Part shown: positions 34,201-44,400 of the stretch, in pieces
Layout of the letters: each line of letters opens with the position of its first letter
Position numbering within the stretch: position 1 is the first letter of the stretch
NCBI RefSeq assembly: GCF_030463565.1
Contig: NC_134649.1
Span: 34,311,044 to 34,375,043 of the forward strand
Length of the DNA: 64,000 bases
Origin: Pelecanus crispus
Taxonomy: Eukaryota > Chordata > Aves > Pelecaniformes > Pelecanidae
Direction of reading: 5' to 3'
Made by a program: the position numbers and the translations under genes
Notes under the pieces: generated by a model
The model's input: only the letters and a program-made list of their open reading frames with translations
What the model was told of the DNA's origin: nothing
The model's database searches: none

Positions 34201-35093
34201 ATCCTTTGTGGGGAGCCCTGCGGAGGACGGAGCCGCGTCCGGCCAGGCTGGGGCGAGGAGAGCGGCAGGGGCTGGCGCGGGTCCCTGCCCGGGGAGGGAA
34301 ACCCTGCAGGTGCCGACAATAGGGTTTTATGCAGCCCAGACGAGAGCACCTGCCCTGGCGCTGGGAGCTGGCCAGGGGCACCATATGGAGGGGACCTGCC
34401 CCTCGCCGCAGCGGTGCCGTCTCGGCACAGGGCCAGCCTGGCTGGGGATGCAGCTCCAGTCACGGAGAGGACTCCGGGGACTGAGCCATGCAGGATGGGG
34501 CCATGTGAGCCCTGCCTCTATCCATCACCGGTCCGGCCTGGAAATGCAACCGCCAGGCATAGAGGTGATGGGTACAAGAGCATCAGGTTGTTCCTGGCTG
34601 CCCTGTCTCCGGGTGCTATGAGCCCTGAGGTGAGGGTGCTGCAGGGGAGCCCCAGCCCGGAGCCAAAACCTCACCTAACCTTGGGGCTTTGCAGCAGAGC
34701 AGGGAGTGACGGGGCAGCACGAGCCATTCCCAGGGTGAGGGATGGGGTCCTGCAGCTTCTGGGGAGGGAAGAAGCAGCAGGCGCTGGGGGCTCTGCCCAT
34801 TCAATCCCTCCCCCGCAGCAAGCTCATTTAAGGCTTTTCTTTGCTCCCAGCTGAAAAAATAAAGGCCAAGGTAATCTGCCTGCCTGTCCCTCTTTGTCTC
34901 AGGGATAATAGCAGCCAGCGCAGCGTGGAGCCCCCCAGGGCTTTGCAGATTACAGCTTTCAGAGATGTCTACGGTGCCTGGACAAAAATGAGAGGTGGTG
35001 GAGCAGAGCGGGACGGCGGGGACGTCACAAGGTCACCAGCTCCCTGCCTCCCTAACTGCATCTCCCCTCTCCTTCCCATGCCACCGGCTGGTC
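31201..35093. other. GC-rich intergenic with small AT-rich islands
   Basis: No gene recognised. Small AT islands lie at about 31,560-31,680 (A-runs), 32,660-32,700 (CCTAATTAGCTCTTCG, ATATTAATGAACTGG) and 33,870-33,960 (AAGCCCTAATTAATTGCATT, GCCAATAATTAAACTCC). Open frames in the GC-rich parts are artefacts of low stop-codon frequency. Confidence 0.45.
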
Positions 35094-35187
35094 GGGTGAT
35101 GGGATGGCAGGCTATGGGATGGCAGGCGATGGGATGATGGGACGGCGGGTGATGGGATGGTGGCCGGGCGATGGGATGGCGGCAGAG
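35094..35187. repeat. Short GATGGGATGG-type minisatellite
   Basis: About six imperfect copies of GGCAGGCTATGGGATG / GGCGGGTGATGGGATG in tandem. Confidence 0.8.
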
Positions 35188-35224
35188 CGCTCCTCTGGGC
35201 TTCCCAGCTCCGAAGGCTGACCCT

Positions 35225-35440
35225 TTGCTGAGGGTAGAGTTATGAATATTTCACGGAGGGTTTTTGCTTTATCATTTACACTTCACTGATTCTGATAATT
35301 ACACATCTGATCGGGGGGGGGGGGGGAAATAGAGACAAAACCATGTAACCCGCCACAGTAACCATGACAGTGCAAGCTGCCGCTCCCGTACTCACAATGA
35401 TTTGTTTGCAAACCACCTACAGACCTGAAATGACTGGCTG
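35225..35440. promoter_or_regulatory. AT-rich candidate non-coding element with G14 run
   Basis: Contains TTATGAATATTTCACG, GCTTTATCATTTACAC and CTGATAATTACACATC, then a G14 run at 35313-35326, then CACAATGATTTGTTTGC. The surrounding DNA is GC-rich. It is a candidate regulatory element, inferred from composition only. Confidence 0.35.
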
Positions 35441-37499
35441 GAGGCACGCGGGAATCGCTGTACAGGGCTGAGCAGCAGCCAGCTTTTCAATAACTCACAG
35501 GGTCAAGACACGGGAGAAAAAATCCTAAACCAATTCCCCCATTTCCCATTAGTTTTGTCTGGCAGGAGGCGTCCCAGGCCCGGCAAGGAATATCCGCTCA
35601 GGAATGTCTCATGTCTAAAAGCACAAAAAAAAAAAGGGGGAGGTGGGAGGAAATCCTATGCCTGGCCTTCTTTCCCTGTGGCTGAGTTCAACCAGCTTCA
35701 AGAGGGCAGGCAGGGGCTCGCAGCACCTTGTGCTGGTGCTCAGCAGCACGGACGCAGGCGAGGGGCAGATCGGAGGAAGACACCATCCCTTGAGCATCCG
35801 TCTCCCTGGCTCTCCATCCCTGCTGCGGCTGCCCGTGCCAGCCCCGGGTCTCGGCCGGGCTCGGGCTGGTCCCCTGCTCGCCCTCCTTCCTTCCCTCCCG
35901 TCACCGCACACGTCATCCCTCCAAACACAGCCCATGTAGCTGGTGCGGCGGCGCCAACACCGGCAAGCCGGAGGGGGCCTGGACGGTGCACCCCACGGCA
36001 CGGGGCTTGGCACCTTCGCACTCCGCTCTCGCACAGCCCGGGTTTGTTTAGTTTATCAGAACCATCGCGTGCCCGAAGCCATAACAGCATCCTCCAAAAA
36101 AACTTCCTGGGGATGAGGCATCTGTGCAGGCGTTTTGTAGACCCTAGTGTGTATGTACCCCCTGAAACACTCCGCATGGTCTCTGTGTGCCACCCACCCC
36201 GAGCATCACCACTTTCCTGCCTTTTAGAGCCAGCCCCGAGGTGGAGAAGGAACCACACGGAGCACAGGGGAGACAGAGGCACCAGACAATAAAACCACAG
36301 CTAAACCCACGGACCTCGACAGTCCAGCTCCAGGCTTGGCAGACCTCATCACTCCTCTGCCCTGCTTGGGGTGCCCACACCTTCCCCCAGGCACCCCGTC
36401 CCCTGGGGGCAGGTAGCATCCACAACGGCTGCCGCCTGGGGCGATCCGCAGCATCCCATTGAAATTCTAGCTCCAGCCTCCGTAGCGGATGGAGATAAAG
36501 ACAAAACTACTCCCCCGCTTATAAACAAGGGCCAGATTCTGCCGCCAGCATCCGGCAGGTGATACCCGAGCCAGCGAGGCCAAACCCAGCCACAAAGCAG
36601 CTCCATGTGGGGATCGCAACCAGGATCCGGCAGCCTGCCCGCGGTATGGGTGGTGGGAAGCACGGATCAGTCCCAGCTTCTCCTTTTTACCTGGGGCCAG
36701 CGTGAATCCCGGTGGCGCAGGAGGAGCGACGCGAAGCGAAGGCAGCTTGGGGAAACGGGATCCCCTCCTGGGGACGGTATCAAAGACACATGCAAAAGGG
36801 AAAATAAAAGACTGACCACCCCCCCCCGCCCGTCCCCCATCCCCGTCCCTGCTCCAGACAAAGGCAAACCTGGGCATAGCAGCACACACGTGAAACACAA
36901 ACCCCGCTGGGACCCCAGGCCAGCCGAGGCCCACCCAGCCCTGTGGGACCCCTGGGGACCGGCACCACGCGGAGATCTGAGTGGCAGATACCCAAACCGA
37001 GACAGGGGGCCCGTGATGAAAATCGTGCACGGAGAAAAACCCACCCTGGGGAAAGCAGTGCCGAGGAGGTACCTGTGCGATCCCCAGCGAAACTGCTGGT
37101 GCCCCCAACCATGGGGCACCCCAGCACCACCCTCCCTGGGAGGTGACAGGTATTTATTGGGGCGAGCGGCTGTCCCCCCCGCGCTGGGGACCACGGCTGG
37201 AGGGCGGCAGGGGCTGCCATTGGTTCCCGCGCCACCCGGGCAGCATCGCTCTCCAGGGGCTCGCTCTGCCAGGGCCAACTTTACAAGGGAAGCAATTATT
37301 TCTTTTTTTTTTTCCCCAGCTGAAACAAAGACGAGGGCTAGAGCGAGCAAGAGCATGGATGAGAAAACAGGCGGGGGGCTGGAAATAAAACCACACAAGC
37401 CCACAGATCTTGAAACAAGAGGGAAGGATAAAAAAGAAACCAGAGGCTGCAGAGGTAGACGTGGAGATGGGAGGGTAAAAAATTGCAGAGGGAAGAGGC
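35441..37499. other. Intergenic, approach to CpG island
   Basis: No gene recognised. A polypyrimidine tract ending TTTTTTTTTCCCCAG at 37,319 is a strong plus-strand splice-acceptor sequence with GCAGAG|GTAGAC about 135 bases downstream. I cannot tie this pair to any transcript. Confidence 0.4.
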
Positions 37500-38680
37500 G
37501 GCAGCCAGGAGCTGAGCGGGGAGCTCGGCTGTGTCACACATCGCACCCTTGGGGACCCACCGGCCACCCCGACAGCCCTCCGAAGCCACCCAGGGCGATG
37601 CCGTGCCCCACAGGGAGTCAGTCCCTCGTGGGCCACGGCTCTGCAGGGAGAAGAGGGTGCAGGGAGACAAGGGGCTCGGTCACCACAGGGCACGGCTCCT
37701 GCATCCCAAGGGTGCTCCCCACTTGGGTGGGCTCTCCACCAGGCCCCCACGTCCCCATCACGGTGGCCAGAGGAGTGACCGCTGAGGGTGTGGGGGGACA
37801 CAGCGAGGGGCCGAGAGGTCCCACCGAGCTCTCCCTCGGATCCACCTGCCCTCACTCAGCCGGCGCCCCGAGCCCATGCCCACGACAGCCGCCAGCATCC
37901 CACGACCCCACTTTCCGTGGGGCACCCGAGAAGCCCCCCGCCAGCCCGGGAGGTCCCCGCGACCACCAACCCTCCATCCCGGGGGTCTTTGCTCCCCGGC
38001 CGGCGAGGCAACCGCCTCCCTCCCCGCCGGCTCCCGGCACCCTCCGGCCGCAGGATCAGGATCAGGATCCGGCCCCGGCTCCAGCCCCGCGCCACCGGCC
38101 AGCGGCAGCCCCGGGGAGGAGGGGGAGCGGGGCCACCCCCGCGCCGGGCTCCTCCGCTCCCCATCCCCGGGGATGCTCCCGCCGGGGCCGCTACCGGGCG
38201 GGCGGGATCCGGCCCCGCTCGCCGCCCTCACCCTGCGCCCAGCGAGCCGAGCCGGGGCGCAGCCGCCCCGCTGCCCGCTCCTGCCCCCGCAGCGAGGTCC
38301 CCATCGCCCGGTGCCGGTGCCGGTGCCGGTGCCGGTCCTACCTGCGCGGCGCCGCCGCCGTCCCCGCCTGCAGCCGCCGCCGCCGCCGCCGCCGAGTCGC
38401 GCTGCCGCGGGGGCGGGCAGCGGGAAAGGGGGGGGCGAGCGCCCCCTCCCCGCCCCCGGCCTCCCCCCGGCACCGCCGGCCCGCCCTGCCCGGCCCGGCC
38501 CTGCCCGGCCCCGGCCCCCAGCCCCGGCAGCGCCGGCCGGGGCTCCCCGCCCCTCCGCAACCTCCCCCGGCCCCCTCGCCCCCCCGCACTGCCCTGCAGA
38601 CTCCCCCCCCCCCGGGACCCCCCGTCCCCAGGGCCCCGGGCGGGAGCGCAGGAGGAGCACAGCCCCGATGGGGGGCACAG
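37500..38680. promoter_or_regulatory. Second CpG island, candidate promoter
   Basis: The most CpG- and GC-dense stretch outside the WDR82 promoter. It has CCGCCC/GGGCGG boxes throughout, a (CCG)n run at about 38,371-38,395 and GGTGCC hexamer repeats at 38,310-38,335. No coding gene follows on either strand. Unmethylated islands like this normally mark promoters of regulated or housekeeping genes. The nearest transcript that needs a promoter on the minus strand is miR-135a-1, 9.5 kb away. Confidence 0.6.
38342..38600 (-). ncRNA. Putative non-coding first exon of a miR-135a-1 primary transcript
   Basis: On the minus strand GCGCAG|GTAGGACC gives a consensus-like splice donor with its GT at 38341-38340, inside the CpG island. 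Upstream (to the right) is a GC-saturated stretch suitable as a first exon. A transcript from here toward lower coordinates would include miR-135a-1 in the correct orientation. The right boundary is a guess; no acceptor has been identified. This is a hypothesis. Confidence 0.25.
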
Positions 38681-38890
38681 GGGGAGCCCACGCCAGGATC
38701 GGGGGCACGGCCCGGGGTGGAGGGTGCAGAGGGAGAGCAGCCCAGATGGGGGACACAGCCTAGGATGGGGGGCACAACCTGGGATGGGGGCACAGACCAG
38801 GATGGGGGTTACAGGGGGAGCGCAGCCCAGGATGGGGGGCACAGTCCAGGATGGAGGGGCACAGGGGGAGCACAGCCTGGGACAGGGATG
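38640..38890. repeat. GATGGGGGGCACAG-type minisatellite
   Basis: About ten degenerate copies of a CAGCCCAGGATGGGGGGCACA unit with variable spacing, on the right shoulder of the CpG island. The minus strand reads as Pro/Cys-rich low-complexity peptide, not a gene. Confidence 0.75.
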
Positions 38891-39849
38891 CCCTCCCTGG
38901 GAGAAAGACCAAAACCATCTCAGCTAGGACGGAGAGTCATCACCGGCCTCTTCCCCATTCACTCCCCACCGAGCCGTTGCAGGTCCAGGGAAGGGGCTGC
39001 AGCTGCCCCAGACACATGGCAATGGGGTGCTGCAGGTGCATCCCACGCTGGTGCTGCAGCCCTGGGTGCTGGGCCGCACGCAGGTCCCCAAAACCACGCA
39101 CGCATGGGCACCCCTCTGTGTCCTCAAGCTGGGTACCACCACCTCTGCCTGATGCTCCCAGGCAAGGTGGCTGCCACCCACCCCCGGGTGACACCAGCTC
39201 AGAGGGGACATTGGGGCTGGTGTTGCGCCCCATCCACGCACAGACCTCACCCTTTGATGCCTCACAACTAAGTTGCCTCCCCCTTCATCTCCAAGGGCTG
39301 GGACCAAGCCAGCAGAAAAATCAAAGGGAAAGCGCAGATGGCACCCAGGCTCGGGGATGCCAGCCCGGAGCACTCCCCTTCACGCCAGAGAGAGAGGGGA
39401 CAGCGAGAGGGGGACACCAGGCTGCAAGATGTGGACCCTGGCTTCCCTTTTGCCCGTGCCAATCTAAGGGCAGCAACTTCATCCCAAAACCACAAGGGAA
39501 GGTGGCCCTTGGGGCTGGGACACGGCTTAAGGATGTGGGTGGTTTGGAGCGATGTCCCTGCTTGGACACTTCCCAAAAAGCCCCCCTTTGCCTTTTCACA
39601 GTGTTCTGCCCACTCCCCACCCCACGGCGCTGCTGGCCGGAGCATGGCACAGCTGCCGGGCTCTGAGCTGCGATAGCAGAGGCGGCCCTGGGGCTGTCCC
39701 TGGAGAAGGATGGGGACAGAGAGCGCGTGGGAGCTGCGTCCCACCAGTGTTGACCCCCCAGGACAGCCCCAGGCTTCACCTTCACACCCTGGGTTCACCC
39801 AAGCTTCCCTGTCCCTTGTGTCCACAGCCCCCTGGGCGCAACCTGTGCT

Positions 39850-40020
39850 ATTCCTCTAGCATTAATAAAGCCATTAATTAATTAATAGATTGGAGAGACG
39901 GCTCAGAAATGCTGCTTTGCAAGCGAGCTGGAAGCGCCTCAATTCGGATCACAGCGATAAGCGGGCTCAAGGAGGCAGAAGACATTTTAATGACGGGGTG
40001 GCTGTTTAATACAGGCAAAT
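39850..40020. promoter_or_regulatory. AT-rich candidate element with ATTAATTAATTAAT palindrome
   Basis: CTAGCATTAATAAAGCC is followed by the 14-base palindrome ATTAATTAATTAAT at 39873-39886, then TTCGGATCACAGCGATAAGC and ACATTTTAATGACGG. Homeodomain-type sites in a GC-rich setting; candidate enhancer. Confidence 0.4.
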
Positions 40021-40216
40021 CCTTCCCAGGTCGCTTCTGAAGCCCCGTGCACACCAAGCACAGGCCCACAAAGAAAAAAAAATGCAGTAGACGAGCTGAG
40101 TTTCCCAGGAGAAAAGCCCAAAAGGGGAGCAGAGGAGCCCCGGCCACTGCATCGCACAGAGCCGCCTTTCATTACAAAAGGCCGGGAAGTGGCTCGGAGC
40201 TGCCAGCAACACCGAC

Positions 40217-40437
40217 ACGATGCAAGAGGGGATTTTTCAGGCTGATGCAGCAACAAAGGCAGTTAAATCTAGCCAGGTAAGAAGCTTTTGAGGTTAGCTG
40301 GCCATTCCCACAGCACAGCCTTTTTTCTTTCTTTCTTTTTTTTCCCTCTTCCTTTTTTTTCCCTCCTTTTCTAGGAGGAATTATTTTTCATAATCCATGC
40401 GTTGCTGCTCGTTGGGCGCTGGAGCAGAAGTAAGCAG
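40217..40437 (+). other. Candidate two-exon structure of unknown transcript
   Basis: The donor GCCAG|GTAAGA (GT at 40277-40278) is followed 98 bases on by a long pyrimidine tract and acceptor CTTTTCTAG (AG ends at 40374). A 63-base segment, 40375-40437, then ends in a perfect donor CAG|GTAAGT. The 63-base exon is open in the frame beginning GAG GAA TTA (EELFFIIHALLL...). This frame is continuous with an ATG at 40220 upstream (MQEGIFQADAATKAV...). I do not recognise the peptide. It could be a non-coding RNA or coincidence. Confidence 0.25.
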
Positions 40438-41819
40438 GTAAGTGACGCTTTCATCCCCAGCCTGGCTTCCCACCGCGGCCGGGGAGTCCAGCAAGCAGCT
40501 TTGAGCCTCAAAGGGAAGCGGCGAGGCTGGGCCAAGGCAGCTGGAGCGGCGCTAAGCTTGCGGCAGCTGGGAATTGCTTAGTTTATTTGATTGAAGTGAT
40601 GGCAGTGGAAAGCTACCTGGAGATGAGCAGCTTTCACACCAAACGCCTTGCTGCACCAGTGGAGGCTGAGTGCCATAAGGCATCGCTGGGTGGTTTGGGG
40701 TGCTGGCAACCACCCAGGGACCAAGAGCAGGGTGCACCCACCACCTCCTCCTGCCTGGAAATGTCAGGGGGCCTGGGGCATCCCCGGCACCAGGGAGGGG
40801 CAGAGAGGTGACCTTGCTGGGCGAAGCAGGGCCTGGGCGCTGCTTTGGGTGCCATCCACTGCCTGGCCCCTCCTGGCAGGGCAGAGGGGTGCTGGGAGTG
40901 GGGAAAGCCATCCATGACCCCCATGTCCATCCCCCCCCAGAGAGCCCAGCACCCTTGCATGGGGCGAGGTGGCTGTTGTGGTCCTAGGGCAGGAGGATGC
41001 TCCCATCACTGGCTCTGCAGGAAGCCCAGGAGATTCGGACACCTTGGCGGGGTATTTTGGGGATGAACAAGGATGGACCCCAGACCTCAAAGCCTGTTGG
41101 AAGCCAGGAGGGTGTTTCCTAAGGGATCTGCCTCCCCAGAGACGTGCTCGCCAGCCCTGGTCCTCCCTGGGAAAACACCCTGGGCCAGGTGGGCTTTGCC
41201 CTGGGTGGCCGCCTTCCCACGTTTCGGCCGGGTGGAGGATGTGCCAGCAGCCCGTGACAACACCTCCTGGCGCTTCGCATCAGCAGGCAGATGTGAAATG
41301 AACCCGAAGGCTGTAACGAGCCATGCAGGCAGAGGCAGCGCTGGCTTAGCGAGCTGTGCCACTGCACGGGGAGCCACAGCCCCTCGCCATGTCAGGGCTG
41401 AGCCGCGGGATGTGGCCGTGACGGGGGGTGGCCATGACTCGTCTCCCTGATGGAGCATGTCGCCTTGTCCTCCTTCTAGTGGAAGCTCCTTGGACATCAT
41501 CCCACTGGGCCCAGAGGACCCTGCGATGATCCAGCCGGTGCAACGATGCTGTTGCCCAGACTCCATCCATCCTCTCGTGATGCCTTTTGCATCACGTCAG
41601 GCCACGTGGTGACCCAGCCATGCCGGGATGGTGCCACGCAGCCTGCATGCCCGCACCCCACTCCGGTTAAAAGTGCAACGAGAGCACCCCACCACACCAT
41701 GCCACCCTGCCCAGGGACCTCGCGCCCTGCCTTGGCATGGGGCGAAGGCAATGGAGGATTTCTCTTCCTCCCCATCCTCCTCCTCCTCCTCTCCCGGCAT
41801 CCGCCTCTCTGGCCGGCAT
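40438..41819. other. GC-rich intergenic, nothing recognised
   Basis: No gene, RNA or repeat recognised beyond a short TCC run near 41,770-41,795. Confidence 0.5.
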
Positions 41820-42110
41820 CCACCACCGCAACAAGATTAAACCAATTGCACCGTTATTTGTTTCATATTTAATAAGGGCTTGAGGAGCAGATCTCCCAGC
41901 AAGCCCCTGCTATCAATCAAACCCGCACAGAGTCCCCCTTCGCGCCCGCCTTTCCAAGAAGAAAGAAAACAAAATTGGACTAATTTATTATTCATTCGTT
42001 CATTAAGTCCGTATTAGCCAGATATATTATAAAGGAAAACAGGATTGCGCCTTTTGGTCAGCAAACTCTCTGCTCATGAATATCCATGAGGCTCCCCCCC
42101 ACCCCGGCAC
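41820..42110. promoter_or_regulatory. AT-rich candidate conserved non-coding element
   Basis: Contains AAGATTAAACCAATTGC, GTTTCATATTTAATAAGG, a PBX/HOX-like ATCAATCA at 41912-41919, GGACTAATTTATTATTCATTCG, CCAGATATATTATAAAGG and CTCATGAATATCCATGAG. This is one of the sharpest AT islands in the right half and has several homeodomain-type sites. Conservation untested. Confidence 0.4.
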
Positions 42111-42899
42111 CTCTCCCATGCGTGGAGTGAGGCGACGGCGGGAGCCGACAGTGGGTGCCGATGCCAGGCTGGGTCCTGGCACACAGCAGGGCTGGGAAGC
42201 TGCTCTTGGCTCTCTCTGCTTGCACGGTGTTGGGGAACGGCTGCACCATCCCATGGGGCTCCAGAGCTCAGGCCACCCTTGGGTACCCACAGCTGGAAGA
42301 GGGAGGCTGAGCCCCTCTGGGGGCAGGGGGCTGGTGGGAAGGTACTGGGGGGGCACCAGGGCAATGGGCTCCCCTCCTGCCTGCCTGGGGCTGAGCAGGG
42401 AGCTGAGCAGGTGTTGTTTCTGCGGCGTGAAAAAGCAGCATATGTCCCCGGTTCCCCAGCACGCGGCGGCGGGCGGCGATGCCCGCGGCTCCCACGATGC
42501 TGCAGAGAGGCAGAGCGGGACCTCGAGGTGCCAGCGATGCCCTGTGGAACTGGCACAGGACCGGGGCAGCGTGTCCTCCAGCTCCCTGGGGCACCTTCCA
42601 TGAGCCCCTTGGTCCAGCCCAGGGAGGATGGGCCGGGGCAGGACCGGGGCCCGGGATGCTGTTGTAGGAACCGGCAGGCACCAGGTCATAAGCTCACAGC
42701 GCCGCGCACCCAAGCGAGCCAAGAGCATCTCAGGCAGTGGCAGGGCACAGGAGAGCCATGTCCCAAGCCCAGCGGGGTGGTGGATCCTGGCCGTGCCCAG
42801 GAGGTGCTGCACCCTGCAGCAGCAACAGGCACACATGAAGAGATGCCGGGCGGCACATCCGCATGGATGTCCATGCACCCGTGCAGTCCAGCTGGACCC
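42111..42899. other. GC-rich intergenic, nothing recognised
   Basis: Open frames of 170-300 codons exist on both strands at once, which marks them as composition artefacts rather than genes. Confidence 0.5.
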
Positions 42900-43660
42900 A
42901 AAAATAGGTTGGTTTAAAAAATGCATTGCTTTGAAGTTATGTAAATGAAAGGCAGCAGCAAACAGAGCACGCTGGCAAAAGGTTTCCTATTTTATTTTTT
43001 TTTCCTCCTCGCCAGCTTCCTCTGGTTAAAATTGGGTTGCAATTCATTAATAAAGGAACAGTTGTACTGAATAAGCTCCCGTGCTTAAATCAGGACAGAG
43101 AAGCGTAATTAACCCAGCTCCAGCCTGATGTGATGGAAGAGGAAAATGCTCTTCTGTTTTGGTCCCTTCTCTTAAAAGCCCGCTGCGTTCTCCCGGCCTC
43201 TTGGGAATGAAGTCGAGCTTCTTATTTAAAAATGAAGCTTGCAGCCTGGCGGAGCCGGTTCATGTATATATATAAAAGCTGTCATGATATTTTATTCATA
43301 GCCCCTTCCCCTTCCCTTTGCTTGGAAAATCCAGGAGCAGCCAGCAGGCAGCTTGGCGAGAGAGACAGCAAGAATTCCCTTTTAAAAATAAATTACAGAT
43401 GCAAGTCACACTAGTTGAAGCCCCACGAGGCGGCAGATTCCCGAGCACCAGGGCTGGCACCAGCGGCTTGGCCAGCCCAGACCAGGCACGGCGGCTTGCC
43501 ACCCCAAATGCCACCCCCAGGGAGTGGGAGGGGACCGGCGGGGTGGCTTCAGCACCGAGGTTATGCTGCTGATTTATGCGAGCTGAGGACGTGGTCTCGC
43601 TTCTCTAATTGGTGCTAGTGCCTAAATTACAGCCTAATTACAGATGGGGCCACAAGGAGC
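42900..43660. promoter_or_regulatory. Cluster of AT-rich candidate elements
   Basis: Two AT islands. The first, 42,910-43,290, has GTTATGTAAATG, TTGCAATTCATTAATAAAGG, GAAGCGTAATTAACCC and the run GTATATATATAAAAGC. The second, 43,380-43,660, has AAAATAAATTACAG, TCTCTAATTGGTGC, CCTAAATTACAGCCTAATTAC. Candidate regulatory sequence inferred from motif density only. Confidence 0.35.
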
Positions 43661-44224
43661 TCCTGCCGGTGGGTCCCACGGGCAGGATTCAGCCTACCAT
43701 CCCCGGCTCGGGGCGAGGGGGCTCCTTCTCCACCATTATTTTTGGGGCTGAATCACCACCTTTCCCCACAGCAGTTTGTCTGGTTGAGCTAGACACCATC
43801 CGGCCACCGTTGAGCTGGCACGCCGCTCTGCATGTTGATGCAGCATCCCTGCAGCTCGGCGCTGCTCTGCCCGGCCTTGCTCCCCTCTTCTTCCACAGCC
43901 GCTTTCTCACCTGCTGTAAAAATAGCCAGCTGGTTGCATGGGAAGGCAAACTGTATTTTGGGTGGTCTTGGGGCAGGGAAGAGCTGCCCACAATGAGGGG
44001 GTTGGATTTGCTGTGCCACGGCAGAAGGATCCTGCAAGGCAGATCTGGACAGTGTGGTCCATTGAAACTGGGAGTGCTGCAGGAGGGTTGTGAGGCTGCA
44101 AGAGACAGGAGCTGCTGAAGTCCCCATGGGACCAGCCATGGCCCCATCAGCATCTCCTCTGCTCCTGCGGGGCTGAGCTGGGGTGACCGCCTGGAGGGAT
44201 GTGGCCAGCCAGCACCGGTTCTGT

Positions 44225-44400
44225 GCAGGAGCATCCCCATGACGGGGACATGCGGGAGCAGCCCTGAGATGGGGACGTGTGGGAGCACCTCTGCAATGGG
44301 GACGTGCAAGAACACCCCTGTGACAGGGACGTGCAGGAGCACCTCTGCAACAGTGACGTGCAGGAGCACCCCCATGGCAGGGATGTGCAGCAGCATACTT
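44225..44400. repeat. 30-bp minisatellite
   Basis: Five to six tandem copies of a 30-base unit with core GGGACGTGCAGGAGCACC, at about 80-90% identity. Because 30 is a multiple of three, the minus strand reads as ten-residue HVP-containing peptide repeats. That is a by-product, not evidence for a gene. Confidence 0.85.

Noticed and set aside
37320..37460. Plus-strand exon after a strong TTTTTTTTTCCCCAG acceptor
   Set aside because: A weak donor (GAG|GTAGAC) follows, but the peptide is Lys/Arg-rich and unrecognised and nothing links it to a transcript. Kept only as a remark in the regional entry.
36605..39271. 888-codon plus-strand frame as a protein gene
   Set aside because: Open frames occur on both strands over the same GC-saturated DNA. 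No domain, signal peptide or known family is visible, the composition is low-complexity, and the frame runs through a CpG island and a minisatellite.
42027..42926. 299-codon minus-strand frame
   Set aside because: Frames of 175-212 codons are open in other frames over the same bases, no recognisable domain is present, and it crosses an AT-rich candidate element at its 3' end.
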